A stretch of 64,000 bases of DNA from Salinimicrobium marinum (lineage in GTDB: Bacteria > Bacteroidota > Bacteroidia > Flavobacteriales > Flavobacteriaceae), in the NCBI RefSeq assembly GCF_014651535.1, contig NZ_BMXB01000001.1, forward strand, positions 245,469 through 309,468, given 5' to 3'. Shown here one piece after another: positions 55,601-64,000 of the stretch (its first letter is position 1; every line of letters begins with the position of its first letter). The notes beneath the pieces were generated by a model. That model did not search any database. It worked only from the letters and a program-made list of their open reading frames with translations, and was not told the origin of the DNA. The translations under genes were made by a program, and so were the position numbers.

Positions 55601-56422
55601 ATGGGGTTAACCAAAATACTTATTACTGTCAAAACTTACCCTTCCCTTTCTGCCACATATGGTGAACTTGTTTGTACCGCCGGATTTCTTGAAGATGGAA
55701 CATGGATTAGATTGTACCCTGTACCCTTTAGGAAATTAAAAAAGGAAGAAAAATACAAGAAATATCAATGGGTAGAATTGGATATAGTAAAAAATGATAA
55801 AGATTTTAGACCTGAAAGTTTTCGTCCTGCAACCATTGATACACCTATTGCCCTTTTGGAAACGATTGATACAAAAGGTAATTGGTTCAAAAGAAAACAA
55901 TTTGCCCTTAAAAAGGTGTACACTGATATTAAAAAGTTAATAGCTGAAGCTCACGATAGGAAGGTATGTACATCACTAGCCGTTTTTAAACCAGCAAAAG
56001 TTTCTGACTTTAAAGTTGAAAAGGTTTCCTCTGTTTGGGACAAGAAAAAAGTTGACCAGCTAAAAGCACTTAATGACCAAGGTAATCTCTTTGATATGGA
56101 AGAATTACCCTTTGAAATCGTTGAGAAACTTCCTTATAAATTTTCCTATGTAATTGAAGATGTAAACGGTGTTTCCAGTACTATGATGATAGAGGATTGG
56201 GAGATAGGCCAACTTTATAGAAATACACTTGCAGCCGCAGAAGGCAATGAAGCAATAGCTGTCGAGAAAGTAAAAGAAAAATATTTTAATTATTTTGCTC
56301 TTCAGAAGGATCTGCATCTTTATTTAGGCACTACAAAAGCTTTTCATTATCGGTCAAAAAATCCTTTTATGATAATAGGTACGTTTACCCCAGATAAGGA
56401 AATTCAGACATCTCTTTTTTAA
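55601..56422 (+). CDS. Unrecognised protein paired with the DUF488 fusion
   Basis: 273 residues, no signal or membrane segment. The start GLTKILITVKTYPSLSATYG and WIRLYPVPFRKLKKEEKY suggest a compact beta-rich N-terminal domain with basic and aromatic residues. The middle is Lys-rich, and the C-terminal part has FHYRSKNPFMIIGTF. Its start lies 3 bases after the DUF488 stop, so the two are almost certainly coexpressed. I do not recognise the family; the basic surface residues would fit nucleic-acid binding, but that is a guess. Confidence 0.7.
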   Translation: MGLTKILITVKTYPSLSATYGELVCTAGFLEDGTWIRLYPVPFRKLKKEEKYKKYQWVELDIVKNDKDFRPESFRPATIDTPIALLETIDTKGNWFKRKQFALKKVYTDIKKLIAEAHDRKVCTSLAVFKPAKVSDFKVEKVSSVWDKKKVDQLKALNDQGNLFDMEELPFEIVEKLPYKFSYVIEDVNGVSSTMMIEDWEIGQLYRNTLAAAEGNEAIAVEKVKEKYFNYFALQKDLHLYLGTTKAFHYRSKNPFMIIGTFTPDKEIQTSLF

Positions 56423-56587
56423 ATGTGCGCTATATCTTCTGTAGAAAAAATATCAAAATCCTCACGCCTACATCTATTAAAACCTGAATCTCTGGGGAAT
56501 CAAGAATTACTTTTGCAAAAGGTGCTGTGTGTGATAACTGTACCCAATAATTTGCTTTCAAATTTGACAAACCTCTTTGGGAAATGA
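56423..56587 (+). CDS. Doubtful 54-residue ORF
   Basis: An ATG directly abutting the previous stop opens 54 codons rich in Leu and Ser (ISSVEKISKSSRLHLL). It may be a degraded end of something larger or chance. The following 170 bases to the XRE gene are non-coding. Confidence 0.2.
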   Translation: MCAISSVEKISKSSRLHLLKPESLGNQELLLQKVLCVITVPNNLLSNLTNLFGK

Positions 56588-56693
56588 GTTCCGGGACTCG
56601 GTGTGTCCAGGATTATTAAATTTTCCAAAAATAATCTGCTCCATTTTCTTACCATTCAAAAGTCGTGGAGGTTATTTGACGATATTCGATATA

Positions 56694-56706
56694 CTCATTC
56701 AATGAG
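56694..56706. promoter_or_regulatory. Possible operator of the XRE regulator
   Basis: CTCATT-C-AATGAG is a perfect palindrome 50 bases before the XRE start, the usual place for a controller binding site. Confidence 0.35.
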
Positions 56707-56755
56707 ATATTTAAGAAAATTTTTTAAATTAGGACTTTCGTAAACTTCTGATAAG

Positions 56756-56959
56756 ATGAACCGGATTAAAGCCGTTTTGCAGGAAAAAAATCACAATCAA
56801 AAATGGTTGGCGGAAAAATTGGGGAAGAGCTATAATATGGTTAATTCCTATGCCCAGAACAGACGCCAACCCAGTGTGGAGGATTTATATCGGATTGCAA
56901 AAATACTCGAAGTGGAAGCAAAAGAACTTTTATTGGAACATAAAGATTTAAAAACATAA
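56756..56959 (+). CDS. XRE-family helix-turn-helix regulator
   Basis: 67 residues, nearly all helix-turn-helix (NQKWLAEKLGKSYNMVNSYAQ..RRQPSVEDLYRIAKIL). Its stop abuts the hsdM ATG with no gap, so it is translated with the methyltransferase. It probably controls the type I restriction-modification operon like a C protein. Confidence 0.88.
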   Translation: MNRIKAVLQEKNHNQKWLAEKLGKSYNMVNSYAQNRRQPSVEDLYRIAKILEVEAKELLLEHKDLKT

Positions 56960-58525
56960 ATGGCTAAAGAAAAATTAAAAAAGGAAAAATCTATTGAAGA
57001 AAGCCTGTGGGATGCTGCCAATAAATTGCGTGGCTCCATTGAACCTTCAGAATATAAACACGTGGTTCTAGGGCTTATTTTCTTAAAATTTGCCAGTGAT
57101 AAATTTGAGGTGCGCCGTGAGGAGCTTATTTCCGAAGGGAAGGAAAAATACCTTGAAATGAAAGACTTCTACAATATGAAGAACGTCTTTTTTTTAGCAG
57201 AAACATCCCGGTGGAACTACCTGATCAAAAATGCAAAACAAGACGATATTGCCCTAAAGATTGATACCGCCTTAAATCAAATCGAAAAAAATAATCCCTC
57301 TCTAAAAGGTGCATTGCCAGATAATTATTTTTCACGGTTAGGTCTGGACAAAAGTAAATTGTCTTCGCTTTTAGATACCATCAATAAAATAGACACCCAA
57401 AAGGACAAATCACAGGATATTGTGGGGCGTGTATATGAATATTTTTTATCGAAATTCGCTTTGGCGGAAGGGAAAGGAAAGGGGGAGTTTTATACTCCAA
57501 AAAGTATTGTAAACCTCATTGCTGAAATGATCGAACCTTATAAAGGGATTATTTATGATCCGGCTTGTGGTTCGGGTGGAATGTTTGTGCAATCTATTAA
57601 GTTTATCGAAAGCCACCACGGGAGCAAACAGGAGATTTCCATTTACGGCCAGGAATATACTAATACCACTTATAAGCTGGCAAAAATGAATCTTGCCATT
57701 CGGGGAATATCTGCTAACCTGGGTGAAAAAGCAGCCGATACCTTTAGCAATGACCAGCATAAGGATTTAAAAGCAGATTATATTATGGCTAACCCGCCCT
57801 TTAATCAAAAAGATTGGCGGGGGCCGCAGGAATTAATTGATGATCCGCGATGGCAGGGTTATGAAGTACCTCCCAAAAGCAATGCAAATTATGGTTGGAT
57901 CCTGAATATGGTTTCCAAACTATCAAACGAAGGTGTTGCCGGATTTATCTTAGCAAATGGTGCCCTTTCCGGGGGTGGCGAAGAATATAAAATCCGGAGA
58001 AAATTGGTGGAGAACAATCTTGTGGAAGCTATAGTGATTTTACCACAAAATATGTTTTATACCACTAACATAAGTGTAACCGTTTGGATCCTAAATAGGA
58101 ATAAAACAGCACATTCACGTTCTATTGGTGATGAGGAACGCCATTACCGGGATAGGGAGGAGGAGGTTTTGTTTCTGGATTTACGGCAGATTGGTGAACC
58201 ATTTGAGAAAAAATTCATTCAGTTTAGCCCAAAACATATTCAGGATATTGCTAAAACCTACCACGATTGGCAACAGGAAAATACAGATTATAAAGATATT
58301 CCGGAATATTGTTACAGTGCCACCAAAGTTGATATTGAAAAGAAAGACTTCTCCCTGGTGCCCAGTAAATATATTGAATTTGTAAACCGGGATGAGAATG
58401 TTGATTTTGACTCCAAAATGGCGGGTTTACAAAGCGAACTGTCCGATTTACTACAACAGGAAGAGCAATCTAAAAAGGAATTGTTAGACGTTTTTAATGA
58501 GCTGGGCTATGCGATCAAACTATAG
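56960..58525 (+). CDS. hsdM: Type I restriction-modification methyltransferase subunit
   Basis: 521 residues. N-terminal HsdM helical domain (ANKLRGSIEPSEYKHVVLGL), then VGRVYEYFLSKFA, SAM motif I DPACGSGGMF near residue 200 and the N6-adenine motif NPPFNQ near 277. Full length and apparently intact. It methylates the host sequence with HsdS and, with HsdR, would restrict foreign DNA. Confidence 0.96.
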   Translation: MAKEKLKKEKSIEESLWDAANKLRGSIEPSEYKHVVLGLIFLKFASDKFEVRREELISEGKEKYLEMKDFYNMKNVFFLAETSRWNYLIKNAKQDDIALKIDTALNQIEKNNPSLKGALPDNYFSRLGLDKSKLSSLLDTINKIDTQKDKSQDIVGRVYEYFLSKFALAEGKGKGEFYTPKSIVNLIAEMIEPYKGIIYDPACGSGGMFVQSIKFIESHHGSKQEISIYGQEYTNTTYKLAKMNLAIRGISANLGEKAADTFSNDQHKDLKADYIMANPPFNQKDWRGPQELIDDPRWQGYEVPPKSNANYGWILNMVSKLSNEGVAGFILANGALSGGGEEYKIRRKLVENNLVEAIVILPQNMFYTTNISVTVWILNRNKTAHSRSIGDEERHYRDREEEVLFLDLRQIGEPFEKKFIQFSPKHIQDIAKTYHDWQQENTDYKDIPEYCYSATKVDIEKKDFSLVPSKYIEFVNRDENVDFDSKMAGLQSELSDLLQQEEQSKKELLDVFNELGYAIKL

Positions 58526-59759
58526 GCCTATTGGAAATTACATACAGCTGGTTGATGAACGTAACAAGGAGTTAGAAATTTCTACGCTTCTAGGGTTAAG
58601 CATATCGAAAGAATTTATTCCTTCCGTGGCAAATACGGTTGGAACAAATATGCGCAACTATAAGATCATTCGTAAGAATCAATTTGCTTGTAGTATTATG
58701 CAGGTGAGGAGAGATGGTAAAATGCCAGTGGCATTACTTGAAGATATTGAAGAAGCTATTATTTCCCAAGCTTATCCAGTATTTGAAATTATAGATACTG
58801 AAGTTTTATTACCTCAATATTTGATGATGTGGTTTACACGCTCAGAATTTGACAGGCAAGCGACTTTTCACGCTGTTGGGGGTGTAAGAGGAAGCCTGGA
58901 ATGGGAGGATTTTTTAGCTTTTGAACTTCCCGTTCCATCCATCGAACAACAGCGGGAAATTGTTAGGGAATATAATGTAATAAAAAATCGCATCGCCCTA
59001 AATCAGCAACTCAACAAAAAACTGGAAGAAACTGCGCAGGCGCTTTATAGGCATTGGTTTGTTGATTTTGAGTTTCCTAATGAAGAAGGTGAACCTTATA
59101 AATCTTCCGGTGGGAAAATGGGTTATAATGTGGAACTGGATAATGAAATTCCGGAGGGGTGGGAAGTTAAAACAATTGGTGACTTTGCATTAAAAATGAA
59201 GAGTGGAAGTACTCCTAATCGTGGTAGGGAAGAATACTGGTCATCAAATGATCATCCTTGGATTAAAACGGGGGAACTTAATAACAGTGTGTTAATTGAA
59301 GTAGAGGAATATATTTCAGATTTAGCTTTAGGGGACTGTTCCGTAACTCTTTTACCAATAAATACTGTATTGGTGGCAATGTATGGACAAGGTAATACTA
59401 AAGGTCAAGTTGGATATTTAAAAATACCTGCTACAACCAATCAAGCTTGTTGTGCCATTATCTGTGACAATGAATATAAATCCACATTTATTTATTATTA
59501 TCTCAGAGTAAATAGAGATGAGATTGTAAGTGTAGCGATTGGTGGAGCGCAACCAAATTTAAGTAAAGATATTATCGAAAACCTGAAAATGGTTGTCCCA
59601 AGTGAAGAAACTATTTTAAAGCATCCGTTTATTAAAATAATGAATCGCAAAGAAAAAATAATGCGTAAATCTCAACTCCTCGCGAAACTACAATTAATAT
59701 TGTTGAGTAAAATGAGTACGGTAGAAGAGATTATCAAACCTGAATCAGTAGAAATTTAA
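58497..59759 (+). CDS. hsdS: Type I restriction-modification specificity subunit
   Basis: 420 residues; an ATG at 58509 is also possible. Two target-recognition domains: the first about 5-155, the second starting at EIPEGWEVKTIGDFA. A central helix of the usual kind lies between (QQREIVREYNVIKNRIALNQ), with ALYRHWFVDFEFP after it. The C-terminal conserved helix (RKSQLLAKLQLILLSKM) mirrors it. It overlaps hsdM by 29 bases. The second target domain sets half of the recognised sequence. Confidence 0.93.
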   Translation: MSWAMRSNYRPIGNYIQLVDERNKELEISTLLGLSISKEFIPSVANTVGTNMRNYKIIRKNQFACSIMQVRRDGKMPVALLEDIEEAIISQAYPVFEIIDTEVLLPQYLMMWFTRSEFDRQATFHAVGGVRGSLEWEDFLAFELPVPSIEQQREIVREYNVIKNRIALNQQLNKKLEETAQALYRHWFVDFEFPNEEGEPYKSSGGKMGYNVELDNEIPEGWEVKTIGDFALKMKSGSTPNRGREEYWSSNDHPWIKTGELNNSVLIEVEEYISDLALGDCSVTLLPINTVLVAMYGQGNTKGQVGYLKIPATTNQACCAIICDNEYKSTFIYYYLRVNRDEIVSVAIGGAQPNLSKDIIENLKMVVPSEETILKHPFIKIMNRKEKIMRKSQLLAKLQLILLSKMSTVEEIIKPESVEI

Positions 59760-59762
59760 AAT

Positions 59763-62700
59763 ATGACAAATAAAGGTTCAATATGGCGTAAATGGGACTT
59801 ACAAGTAGGTACTAAAGATTACACAAGGTATACGGGAGTGCAATTTTCTGGGGAAAAGTTGTCAAATCTTTGTGACTTAACAAGTTTAAACGAACAACAA
59901 ATAAATGGAAATCATAAAGATTTAAGTAATGATGATTATGCAAAATTATTTGTTGAACATTTTATACACTATAATGATACAGATGTAATCTCTTTAGCCA
60001 ATCATAATACAGGTGAGGGAATAGAAGAAATTTTATCTCATCTAAAATTGAGAAAAGCAGAGAACCAAGACTCAATTTATACAGATAAATTTATTTTCCC
60101 AGGAATTGAAATAGGAGGAAATGATAGATGCCATATTATTATTGTTTTCAATCCTGAAACCAATAATAATAGGAAGTTTGAGTTTCAGGAAGATGGAAGA
60201 ACTATTAAACGTGAGTTGTCTTGGAAAGAATATATTGATAGGTTTCTTGATGCTATTAATATTCCGTCAACAAGATTTAATAATGGACAACCGGTAAATT
60301 CAAGTTCTTTAGGCGCTAAGGATATAATTTCTAAGTCGAAAGATTGGGATTTTATACCTGTTTTTCCCCATATTGAAAATTCAGATGGACTCTGGAAGGA
60401 ACTACAGGATAGTAACAAAAAAGAAATTTACTCTAATGATAACTTTGGGATTGTAGATATTTCATTAATCTCAAAAAATCAGGACTTAAAAAGAATATGC
60501 AGTGGCAATCACTCTAGTTGGGGAGATAAATGTATAGCAGTTATTAATACATCTGACTCAGAGTCTCTTGAAAAAATCGGCAGCAAGTTTAGTTACATAA
60601 AAGGCGACCCCTCAATTAAAGGTTTAAAGCACCTTTATATTGAACCAATTGATAGAGTAAGAACTGGTAAAGAACCAGAAATATTAGATAGAGTAAAATT
60701 AAACAGAACCAAATATTTAAAAAAGGTAAAGATTAATCAAATATCCAGCTATACTGGACAATATGGTAATTGGTTTCAAGATTTGGAAATCCCCCTTAAT
60801 CCAGAATTGGTCGCTATCATAGGTAATAAAGGCAGTGGAAAAAGTGCATTGGCAGATATTATTGCTCTTTGTGGGAATTATAAAAATCAAGATGATTTTT
60901 CATTCTTACATAAGAATAAATTTAGAGATGGAAAACACGCTAAAAATTTTGAAGCAACCATAACCTGGGAAAGTGAAAGTTCAAATCATAAAAATCTAGG
61001 AGATTCATCGGTTAATGGAGAATTAGAACTCGTTAAATATTTACCACAAGGTTATTTTGAGAGGTTAACCAATGAAATAAGCTCAATTGAAGAATTTCGA
61101 AAAGAAATCGAAAATGTTGTATTTACTCATCTAAGTGAAGATGACAAAGTTGGTTATACTTCTTTTGAAGAATTAATTAATAGCAAAAAGGAACTAATAA
61201 ACCACGAGATAAACAATCTGAAAGATAGATTGCAACCAATTAATTCTACAATTTTCGAAAAGGAGAAAAAGCTTAACACTTCGTATAAAAATAACATAAT
61301 TGCCCAAATAGCAAAGAAAAAGGAGGAATTGACTGCTTTGGTAGAACCTATTGCTGTTCCCAATCCCAATGAAGACCTAGAAATTGCTAAGAAAAATGAG
61401 GAGGTAAATAACAAAATAGCTGAAATTAAAAATAGTATTGAGAAGTTAGAACAAGATATATCTAACGAAACTCAAAAAAAGCAATTATTGTTAACTGAAA
61501 TTAATGATTTAAAAAGAATTAAGCAATTAATAAAAGGAAAAGAAGAAGACTTAGACTTTTTTAAAGAAACTAATAAAGAACCTTTATCAAAGTATAATAT
61601 AGAGATAGATGAAGTTGTTAAATATCGATTTAATTACTCCACTCTTGACCTAGTTATTTCTAACAAAGAATCAACTTTAAAAGAGGTAAAGATAAAATTG
61701 GGTGAAGAAGCACCGACAACACCTAATTTTATTTCATTTAATAATCTATTGAAACAAAAAAAAGAGGCCCTTAATACAATCCAAAAAGGTCTTGGTGAAG
61801 AGGAAAAGAAGTACCAGCAGTATTTGATTGATACAAAGAACTGGCAAGGGAAAAAAGATAATATAATAGGAAATGAAAATACACCAAATACTTTAAAATA
61901 TTTCGAAAAGGAACTAAAGTATGTTGATGAAACTCTAAAAAGTGATATAGACGTTCTAAGAACTCAAAGATTAGAAATCTCAAAGTTGATTTTTGATAAA
62001 ATGAAAGTTGTCTTGGATGTATATATCGAGGTGAAAACGAAAATTGACGATATTATTTCAGAGAATGGTGATTTATTAGATCAGTACAGGATTAATATTG
62101 AAGCCTCTTTTGGCGTAAAAGCCAACTTTGTTAGTAAGTTCTTGAATTACATTTCACTTAATAAAGTTGGAACTTTTTATGGTAAAGAGAATGCGGACAT
62201 TCAAATACAAAAAATTTTAGAAAATAGAGATTTTAATGAATTTAATTCATTAAAAGAATTCCTAAAGGATATTGTTAAGGCTCTATTTGAAGATTTAAGG
62301 CAAAAGCCTACACAACAAGCTTTTATAGAGAATCAGGTTACAGAAGTAACCGAATTCTATGATTATCTATTTTCTTTAGATTTTTTAGATTACAACTATG
62401 AGTTAAGACAGGGAGAAAAAAGGTTAGAACTATTGTCTCCTGGAGAAAAAGGAGCATTACTTTTAATTTTCTACTTACTATTAGACAATAATGATATACC
62501 TCTAATTATTGACCAACCAGAGGACAATTTAGATAATAATAGTGTGGCTAATATTTTAGTTCCATTCATTAAAAAAGCTAAATGCAGGCGACAAATAATT
62601 TTAGTTACCCATAATCCAAACCTAGCAGTAGTAGCTGATGCGGAACAGGTTATTTATGTTGAATTAGACAAAGAAAATAATAACACCTTTAGTTTTAAAT

Positions 62701-62804
62701 CAGGAGCTATAGAAAATCCTACTATCAATGAAAGCATTGTAAAAGTCTTAGAGGGTACAATGCCGGCATTTAATAAAAGAAAACTAAAATATTACGAGAA
62801 TTAG
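59763..62804 (+). CDS. TrlF-like PHP/SMC-type ATPase of the restriction locus
   Basis: 1013 residues. Residues 1-330 look like a PHP-type metal-dependent phosphoesterase region: ISLANHNTGEGIEEIL, FIFPGIEIGGND and FIPVFPHIEN supply His and acidic residues. Walker A IGNKGSGKSAL is near 353. Residues about 450-800 are two long coiled-coil stretches separated by a hinge. The ABC signature LSPGEKG (about 891), Walker B LIIDQPEDNLD (about 915) and VTHNPN (about 947) follow. This is the TrlF/Rad50-like layout found in type I loci. It starts 3 bases after hsdS and is AT-richer than hsdM. A defence nuclease role is inferred. Confidence 0.82.
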   Translation: MTNKGSIWRKWDLQVGTKDYTRYTGVQFSGEKLSNLCDLTSLNEQQINGNHKDLSNDDYAKLFVEHFIHYNDTDVISLANHNTGEGIEEILSHLKLRKAENQDSIYTDKFIFPGIEIGGNDRCHIIIVFNPETNNNRKFEFQEDGRTIKRELSWKEYIDRFLDAINIPSTRFNNGQPVNSSSLGAKDIISKSKDWDFIPVFPHIENSDGLWKELQDSNKKEIYSNDNFGIVDISLISKNQDLKRICSGNHSSWGDKCIAVINTSDSESLEKIGSKFSYIKGDPSIKGLKHLYIEPIDRVRTGKEPEILDRVKLNRTKYLKKVKINQISSYTGQYGNWFQDLEIPLNPELVAIIGNKGSGKSALADIIALCGNYKNQDDFSFLHKNKFRDGKHAKNFEATITWESESSNHKNLGDSSVNGELELVKYLPQGYFERLTNEISSIEEFRKEIENVVFTHLSEDDKVGYTSFEELINSKKELINHEINNLKDRLQPINSTIFEKEKKLNTSYKNNIIAQIAKKKEELTALVEPIAVPNPNEDLEIAKKNEEVNNKIAEIKNSIEKLEQDISNETQKKQLLLTEINDLKRIKQLIKGKEEDLDFFKETNKEPLSKYNIEIDEVVKYRFNYSTLDLVISNKESTLKEVKIKLGEEAPTTPNFISFNNLLKQKKEALNTIQKGLGEEEKKYQQYLIDTKNWQGKKDNIIGNENTPNTLKYFEKELKYVDETLKSDIDVLRTQRLEISKLIFDKMKVVLDVYIEVKTKIDDIISENGDLLDQYRINIEASFGVKANFVSKFLNYISLNKVGTFYGKENADIQIQKILENRDFNEFNSLKEFLKDIVKALFEDLRQKPTQQAFIENQVTEVTEFYDYLFSLDFLDYNYELRQGEKRLELLSPGEKGALLLIFYLLLDNNDIPLIIDQPEDNLDNNSVANILVPFIKKAKCRRQIILVTHNPNLAVVADAEQVIYVELDKENNNTFSFKSGAIENPTINESIVKVLEGTMPAFNKRKLKYYEN

Positions 62805-62807
62805 ATA

Positions 62808-64000
62808 ATGCCCGAAACCAATCGCATAGAATATAAACGGGAACTTTCCGAAGGTTTGGAAAAAGAAGTTGTGGCTTTCTTGAATTACCGGGAGGGCGGC
62901 ATTATCTATATAGGCATAGATAAAGAAGGTAAGACAGTTGGCGTTCAAGATGCTGATGGCGACCAGTTAAAAATCAAAGACCGATTAAAAAATAATATTC
63001 GTCCTTCTGCCCTTGGGCTTTTTGATATTGTAAGCGAAGAAAGGGACGGGAAAGAAATTTTAAAAATTATTGTGGCCAGCGGTTCTGAAAAACCTTACCA
63101 TCTCAAAAAATACGGGATGAGTGAAAAAGGCTGTTTCATTCGCCTGGGTTCTGCGGCAGAACCAATGTCCCAAAAACTCATTGAAGAACTTTTTGCCTCG
63201 CGTACCCGAAATTCCATTGGAAAAATAAAATCACACCGTCAGGACTTACAGTTCGAGCAGCTTCACATTTACTACCAGGAAAAACAAAAACCCCTTAACA
63301 AACAGTTCAGGAAAAATTTAGAGCTTACTACCACGGCAGGTGATTTGAATTACGCAGCTTATTTGTTGGCTGATGATAATAATGTTTCTGTAAAGGTTGC
63401 TAAATATAAAGGCGAAACACGTGTTGACTTAATGGAAAGTAACGAATATGGCTATTGTTCGCTTGTAAAAGCTACAAAAAGTGTATTGGATAAAATGAAC
63501 CTGGAAAACCGGACGATCACACAAATTACTCACAAAGAACGAAAGGAACATCGTCTTTGGAATGCCATTGCGCTTCGGGAAGCAATTATTAATGCCTTTG
63601 TACATAATGACTATACCCGCGAAATAGCCCCAAAATTTGAGATTTTCAATGATAGAATAGAGATTACATCCGCAGGTTCCTTGCCGGACGGTTTAAGTAA
63701 AAGCGAATTTTTTGAAGGTTTTTCCATCCCCAGGAACAAGGAGCTTATGCGTATTTATAAAGATTTGGACCTGGTGGAGCAATTAGGTTCAGGCATTCCA
63801 AGAATATTGGAATATTATGAAACAAATAGCTTTAATTTTTCTGAGAATTTTTTAAGGATGGTTCTGCCTTCGGCAGAAGCTGTCCAATCTGATACCCCGC
63901 AAGTCACCCCGCAAGTCACCCCGCAAGTCACCCCGCAAGTCACCCCGCAAGTCACCCCGCAAGTCACCCCGCAAGTCACCCCGCAAGTCACCCCGCAAGT
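62808..64000 (+). CDS. AlbA_2/Schlafen-type ATP-binding protein, 3'-partial
   Basis: About 397 residues visible; the gene continues past the window. The N-terminal AlbA_2 domain (RIEYKRELSEGLEKEVVAFL, GGIIYIGIDKEG) is followed by a helical region and a GHKL-like ATP-binding part (ALREAIINAFVHNDYT, IEITSAGSLPDGL, LVEQLGSGIPRIL). From residue 363 it consists of T-P-Q-V repeats. Such proteins usually end in a winged-helix domain. It starts 3 bases after the TrlF-like gene; genes of this kind are frequent passengers between hsdS and hsdR. Confidence 0.88.
   Translation, partial: MPETNRIEYKRELSEGLEKEVVAFLNYREGGIIYIGIDKEGKTVGVQDADGDQLKIKDRLKNNIRPSALGLFDIVSEERDGKEILKIIVASGSEKPYHLKKYGMSEKGCFIRLGSAAEPMSQKLIEELFASRTRNSIGKIKSHRQDLQFEQLHIYYQEKQKPLNKQFRKNLELTTTAGDLNYAAYLLADDNNVSVKVAKYKGETRVDLMESNEYGYCSLVKATKSVLDKMNLENRTITQITHKERKEHRLWNAIALREAIINAFVHNDYTREIAPKFEIFNDRIEITSAGSLPDGLSKSEFFEGFSIPRNKELMRIYKDLDLVEQLGSGIPRILEYYETNSFNFSENFLRMVLPSAEAVQSDTPQVTPQVTPQVTPQVTPQVTPQVTPQVTPQVTPQ
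63894..64000 (+). repeat. 12-bp tandem repeat coding for T-P-Q-V
   Basis: ACCCCGCAAGTC is repeated with no base change almost nine times up to the window edge and continues beyond. The unit is a multiple of three, so changes in copy number keep the frame. Confidence 0.92.

Noticed and set aside
56105..56317. Minus-strand 70-codon ORF in the DUF488 partner gene
   Set aside because: Antisense to a gene with coherent coding pattern; Phe/Ile/Tyr-rich shadow.
63894..64000. CRISPR array
   Set aside because: The repeats are 12 bp, directly adjacent without spacers, and lie in a coding frame. No CRISPR-like array was seen elsewhere in the window.

Overview
The window reads as part of a chromosome from a marine-type member of the Flavobacteriaceae (Bacteroidota). 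The evidence is the complete gldK-gldL-gldM-gldN gliding/type IX secretion operon, the porG-uppS-bamA-ompH-ompH cluster, several promoters of the Bacteroidota form TTTG-N19/21-TAnnTTTG, a general lack of strong Shine-Dalgarno sites, and protein sequences of flavobacterial type throughout.

Positions 1-42600 are core chromosome. From left to right: a 5'-truncated PiT-type phosphate transporter; a minus-strand block with an Nfu-type Fe-S carrier, glutamate racemase (murI) and the outer-membrane biogenesis operon porG-uppS-bamA-ompH-ompH, followed by nadK and a CBS-domain protein; a plus-strand block with pdxJ, an alpha/beta hydrolase, an OmpP1/FadL channel with an SGNH-hydrolase lipoprotein, a small four-helix membrane protein, trigger factor, clpP and clpX; a 130-bp MITE-like element; glutaminase, a GNAT acetyltransferase, an SRPBCC protein and a DinB protein; groES-groEL; the minus-strand miaB - sigma54-type activator - lptE - TPR protein - secG cluster; then topA, an arginase-fold protein that has lost its metal ligands, gldKLMN, an FAD oxidoreductase, a DUF983 protein, an ABC-F ATPase, a CPXCG zinc-ribbon peptide and an SpoIIAA-like protein. 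An initiator tRNA-Met gene ends this part. It is preceded, under the same promoter, by a tRNA-like structured element without a T arm.

From about 42860 to the right edge the content is accessory and looks like a mobilisable or conjugative island next to the tRNA. It starts with a kilobase of repeats: two diverged tandem units with hairpins and a roughly 280-bp imperfect palindrome. Then come ssb and a radC-like gene. That radC-like gene is split by a recombinase-in-trio (RIT) element whose first recombinase is itself split by an IS21-family element. The sequence lets the nesting be undone: removing the RIT element at its 5-bp GTCCA duplication restores an exact 149-codon reading frame. Behind it are a small conserved protein, a candidate transfer origin, a BfmA/BtgA-like mobilisation protein, a DUF5712-type relaxase and a VirD4-type coupling protein.

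The right end (54700-64000) is a probable defence island: a two-gene module of a Panacea-like/DUF488 fusion and an unrecognised partner, then an XRE regulator, hsdM, hsdS, a large PHP/SMC-like ATPase (TrlF type) and an AlbA_2/Schlafen-type ATP-binding protein. The last gene runs off the window inside a 12-bp tandem repeat. No hsdR is seen; if the type I system is complete, hsdR should lie just beyond the right edge.
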